From assembly GCA_045627705.1 (NCBI GenBank), contig JAZQOE010000140.1, positions 1 to 6,420 of the forward strand: a stretch of 6,420 nt of DNA, given 5' to 3'. Source of the DNA: JBMNHG01 sp045627705. Its GTDB lineage: Bacteria > Verrucomicrobiota > Kiritimatiellia > RFP12 > JBMNHG01. How positions within the stretch are numbered: the stretch's first letter is position 1; every line of letters begins with the position of its first letter. Shown one piece after another: positions 4,287-6,420 of this stretch. The translations under genes and the position numbers were made by a program. The notes under the pieces are model-generated. The model saw only the letters and a program-made list of their open reading frames with translations, did not search any database and was not told the DNA's origin.

Positions 4287-6113
4287 ATGAACAAATCCGA
4301 CAAACTGATCGTCGTCCTTCTCTTCATTGCGCTCTTTGGCCTGACGTTCATCCAGAAGCGTTCCGCGGGACAGCGCGCAGCCGCCGAAGCCACCCGTCGT
4401 GCCGAGCTCGATCGCATCGCCGCGACAAATCTCGTCTCCACGGTCGAGTCACCCACGAATGCCGACACGGTTAAACCCGCCACACCAGCCGAAGAATCCA
4501 CGCTGAGCGCCGCACCTGCCGAACCAGCGCTTTCGGCTCCAGCCTTCGACGAGGAACGTGTCACGCTTCGTTCCGATGAACTTGAGATTGAAATCTCCAA
4601 TCGCGGCGGCGCGATTGTCCAGGCTGTGCTTCCCGAGTTCAAGGCGACTCGCGAGAAGGACAGCCCGCCCGTCACGATGGATTTCCTCGATGCTCCCGCC
4701 CTTGCGCTTGCCGGCATACCCGGCATCGATGCGAATTCCCAGTTCTCGCTGACGGTCGATGAGGCGCTCACAAGTGTTGTCGCACGCGCCGCCACGTCTG
4801 ATGGTCTCATCTTCGAGCGTACGATCACCCTTCTTCCGCAATGCGAGATCGCCGTTCGCGAGTCATTCCGCAATCCTGGCGACAAGCCAATGCTCCTTTC
4901 CTCCAATGCCGTTTCCCTCGGCGAAGTCGCGCGCGGCACCTCCCGTAACGACATGCTCGGCATCGACGCGCGTCCCGTCGAGACAGGCAAGGCCGTTCAC
5001 TGGGACACCAAGCTCATGAAGGCCTTCGGTGGCGGCGGTTTCGGCTGCGGCGGCGCACCGAGCGCATCGGCGATGCCTCCTTCCGCTTCTTCCGAAGTCT
5101 ATGGCAACCAGGAATGGCTCGCCATTAAGTCGCGCTTCTTCGTTTCGCTCTTCTCTTCCGACGAGCCAGGAGCTGGCTATGCCTTCAATGTTACGCGCGA
5201 CATGAAGCAGCAGCGCCTGTCGCTCAACAGTGTCTCGGCGCACTACCGCTTCGATTCGCGTGAAATCGCAGCCGGCGGCGAATTCATCCGTTCATCCACC
5301 CTCTACATTGGCCCCAAGCGCCTCTCCTACCTCTGGAACCAGGGACACCACCGCTATCAGGTCATGCAGTTCGGCTGGCTCACCTGGGTCTGCCTCCTGC
5401 TTGTTCCGCTGCTGAACGGCCTTGCCGCAATCAGTTGCGGCAACTACGGCGTCGCAATCATCCTCGTGACAATCATCATCCGTCTCCTCCTCTGGCCTCT
5501 CACCCACAAGGGTACCGAGGGCGCAAAGCGGATGCAGGCGATCCAGCCGAAGCTCAAGGAACTCCAGGAGAAGTTCAAGGACAATCCACAGAAACTCCAG
5601 CAAGAAACCATGATTCTCTACCGCGAGAATCACGTCAATCCAATGTCCTCGTGCCTCCCGCTGCTTCTCCAGATGCCAGTGCTGATCGCGATGTACACCG
5701 TGCTTCGTACCGCGACAGAACTCCGCTTTGCGCCGTTCCTCTGGATCGCCGACCTCTCCGAGGCAGAAAATCTCTTCGAGGGCATGCTTCCTCCGCCGAT
5801 CTACAGCCTCAACATCCTGCCGATCCTCATGGCCGGCACGATGATTTTCCAGAGCAAGCTCACGCCGAACATGGGCGGCGACCAGTCGCAGCAGAAGATG
5901 ATGATGTGGATGATGCCCATCATGATGCTCTTCATGTTCTATCCGCTCTCTTCCGGACTCGTCCTCTACTGGACCGTGAGCAACATCCTGGCCATCTCCC
6001 AGATGTGGCTCCAGCAGCGCGCCGCGAAAAAGTCTGTCCCCGCGTCGCAGACCGTGCTCGACGCCGACGATCCTGGCCTTACCCGCCAGCAGCGTCGCCG
6101 AATGTCCCGCTAA
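4287..6113 (+). CDS. yidC: membrane protein insertase YidC, long Gram-negative form
   Basis: Encodes 608 residues from the ATG at 4287; the frame stays open to a TTG at 4233, but that adds residues translated from the heptamer repeat, while MNKSDKL followed by TM1 (about 6-22) is the normal YidC start. An Ala/Glu/Pro-rich linker leads to the periplasmic P1 domain (about 92-358), beginning with VTLRSDELEIEISNRGG. A Gly/Ser/Pro-rich insert interrupts P1 at about 246-272. The insertase core follows: a hydrophobic segment at 364-382, TM2 at 387-405 with the conserved Arg399 in IIIRLLLWPLTHK (E. coli Arg366), the charged cytoplasmic hairpin (408-452), then membrane segments near 454-473, 505-525 and a pair within 538-577, including a Met-rich run. 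The basic tail ends RQQRRRMSR, typical for ribosome contact. YidC inserts and folds inner-membrane proteins alone or with SecYEG. No Shine-Dalgarno sequence is visible. It follows yidD by 72 bases, likely co-transcribed. Confidence 0.97.
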   Translation: MNKSDKLIVVLLFIALFGLTFIQKRSAGQRAAAEATRRAELDRIAATNLVSTVESPTNADTVKPATPAEESTLSAAPAEPALSAPAFDEERVTLRSDELEIEISNRGGAIVQAVLPEFKATREKDSPPVTMDFLDAPALALAGIPGIDANSQFSLTVDEALTSVVARAATSDGLIFERTITLLPQCEIAVRESFRNPGDKPMLLSSNAVSLGEVARGTSRNDMLGIDARPVETGKAVHWDTKLMKAFGGGGFGCGGAPSASAMPPSASSEVYGNQEWLAIKSRFFVSLFSSDEPGAGYAFNVTRDMKQQRLSLNSVSAHYRFDSREIAAGGEFIRSSTLYIGPKRLSYLWNQGHHRYQVMQFGWLTWVCLLLVPLLNGLAAISCGNYGVAIILVTIIIRLLLWPLTHKGTEGAKRMQAIQPKLKELQEKFKDNPQKLQQETMILYRENHVNPMSSCLPLLLQMPVLIAMYTVLRTATELRFAPFLWIADLSEAENLFEGMLPPPIYSLNILPILMAGTMIFQSKLTPNMGGDQSQQKMMMWMMPIMMLFMFYPLSSGLVLYWTVSNILAISQMWLQQRAAKKSVPASQTVLDADDPGLTRQQRRRMSR

Positions 6114-6123
6114 CCAATCCTTC

Positions 6124-6139
6124 AAAAAACGGCGCGCCG
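6124..6139 (-). terminator. short hairpin with U-run on the minus strand, copy of the 1894-1909 element
   Basis: The plus strand reads AAAAAACGGCGCGCCG, identical over 16 bases to 1894-1909. Unlike that copy, no T-run follows on the plus strand, so it works as a terminator only for leftward transcription (CGGCGCGCCG followed by TTTTTT). It lies ten bases after the yidC stop and could stop antisense transcription from entering yidC. The stem is short and the loop must use part of the palindrome, so strength is uncertain. Confidence 0.45.
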
Positions 6140-6304
6140 CGATTGACGTACCATGTTCCGTTTCATCGCGACGGTGCGCAAATAGTGGTGCTTCCGCATG
6201 TCGCGGCAGCAGAGAAACGTTTGCCGTTCAAGATACGCATCAGTACGCCAACCGATGGTCAGGCTTACTGGCGAAGGTGGAATCAAATGTGCGGTCAACC
6301 GCAT
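6140..6304. other. gene-free interval between yidC and the convergent gene, content unexplained
   Basis: No convincing gene is seen. A minus-strand frame of 60 codons (6122-6304) runs into the small hairpin and has no family resemblance. One plus-strand frame is free of stops from about 6122 to the window edge, but it has no good start, crosses the terminator and has no recognised motif. A small inverted repeat TGCGGTCAACCGCA (6290-6303) directly precedes the large terminator. No tRNA or SRP RNA signature was found. It may be plain 3' untranslated sequence, a degraded gene or an unrecognised small RNA. Confidence 0.4.
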
Positions 6305-6348
6305 AAAATGGGCGGGGCGGACGCAGCAGCGTCCCCCCCGCCCATTTT
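6305..6348. terminator. strong bidirectional intrinsic terminator between yidC and the convergent gene
   Basis: Two 20-base arms (6305-6324 and 6329-6348) pair at 19 of 20 positions around a four-base AGCA loop; the only mismatch is C6318 with C6335. The outer four pairs are A-T, so either strand yields a GC-rich stem followed by UUUU. It begins 191 bases past the yidC stop and ends 18 bases before the stop of the minus-strand gene at the right edge, serving both converging transcripts. Confidence 0.92.
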
Positions 6349-6366
6349 AATATCTGGAAGTGGAAA

Positions 6367-6420
6367 CTACTGGCCGGCTTCCTGCGTCTCGATGCGGGAG
6401 AGGGACTCTTCGGAGAGACG
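6367..6420 (-). CDS. C-terminal end of an unidentified protein, entering from the right edge
   Basis: Read leftwards from the edge, the frame gives 17 residues, RLSEESLSRIETQEAGQ, then a TAG stop at 6367-6369. The composition (Glu, Ser, Leu, Arg) looks like a natural soluble helical C-terminus. The strong terminator that begins 18 bases past this stop supports a real gene end. Too little is visible to name the protein. Confidence 0.55.
   Translation of the reverse strand, partial: RLSEESLSRIETQEAGQ

Noticed and set aside
4211..4990. Minus-strand frame of 259 codons opposite yidC
   Set aside because: The product is Ser/Arg/Ala-rich without any family resemblance, and the plus strand encodes well-conserved YidC.
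5292..6125. Minus-strand frame of 277 codons opposite yidC
   Set aside because: His/Glu/Arg-rich shadow of the YidC membrane segments; no independent support.
6251..6285. GGTCAGG resembling the bacterial SRP RNA core
   Set aside because: The required GGAA loop and AGCAGCC part do not follow.
6122..6304. Minus-strand frame of 60 codons right of yidC
   Set aside because: No ribosome binding site or family resemblance; its end lies inside the small hairpin.

Overview
The window looks like the chromosome of a GC-rich Gram-negative bacterium. The evidence is a long-form YidC with a periplasmic P1 domain, a lipobox lipoprotein and an exported papain-like protease. The ribosomal protein L34 variant, the Gly-rich insert in YidC and a PF09820-type AAA-ATPase-like gene would fit the Planctomycetes-Verrucomicrobia-Chlamydiae group, perhaps Kiritimatiellota or a relative. 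That placement is an impression from protein style and not a proven assignment.

Left half (1-3281), all on the minus strand. Read in transcription order from 3281 leftwards, it holds: an exported C39-like/papain-fold cysteine peptidase (1944-3281); a palindromic terminator (1891-1919); a LysM lipoprotein with a coiled coil (1246-1857); 19 bases further on, a membrane-anchored DUF3465 protein (555-1226); and finally the 5' part of an AAA-ATPase-like gene of the PF09820/PDDEXK_9 type that runs off the left edge (1-470). The three middle genes all encode envelope proteins, and the LysM and DUF3465 genes are probably co-transcribed.

Right half (3282-6113), plus strand. A divergent intergenic region carries a good sigma70-like promoter for the universally conserved cluster rpmH-rnpA-yidD-yidC: ribosomal protein L34, RNase P protein, the membrane-insertion factor YidD and the membrane insertase YidC. 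rpmH and rnpA are 18 bases apart, and rnpA and yidD overlap by ATGA. yidC follows after 72 bases containing an unusual four-copy heptamer repeat. No dnaA or DnaA boxes are seen on the left of rpmH, and no jag/mnmE follows yidC.

Right edge (6114-6420). About 250 bases without a convincing gene contain a copy of the same AAAAAACGGCGCGCCG hairpin seen at 1894 and a very strong bidirectional terminator (6305-6348). The terminator separates yidC from the tail of a convergent minus-strand gene (6367-6420). I see no CRISPR array, insertion sequence, tRNA or rRNA. Most of the window is ordinary core genome. The least described parts are the envelope trio, the yidC leader repeat and the unexplained 6140-6304 interval.
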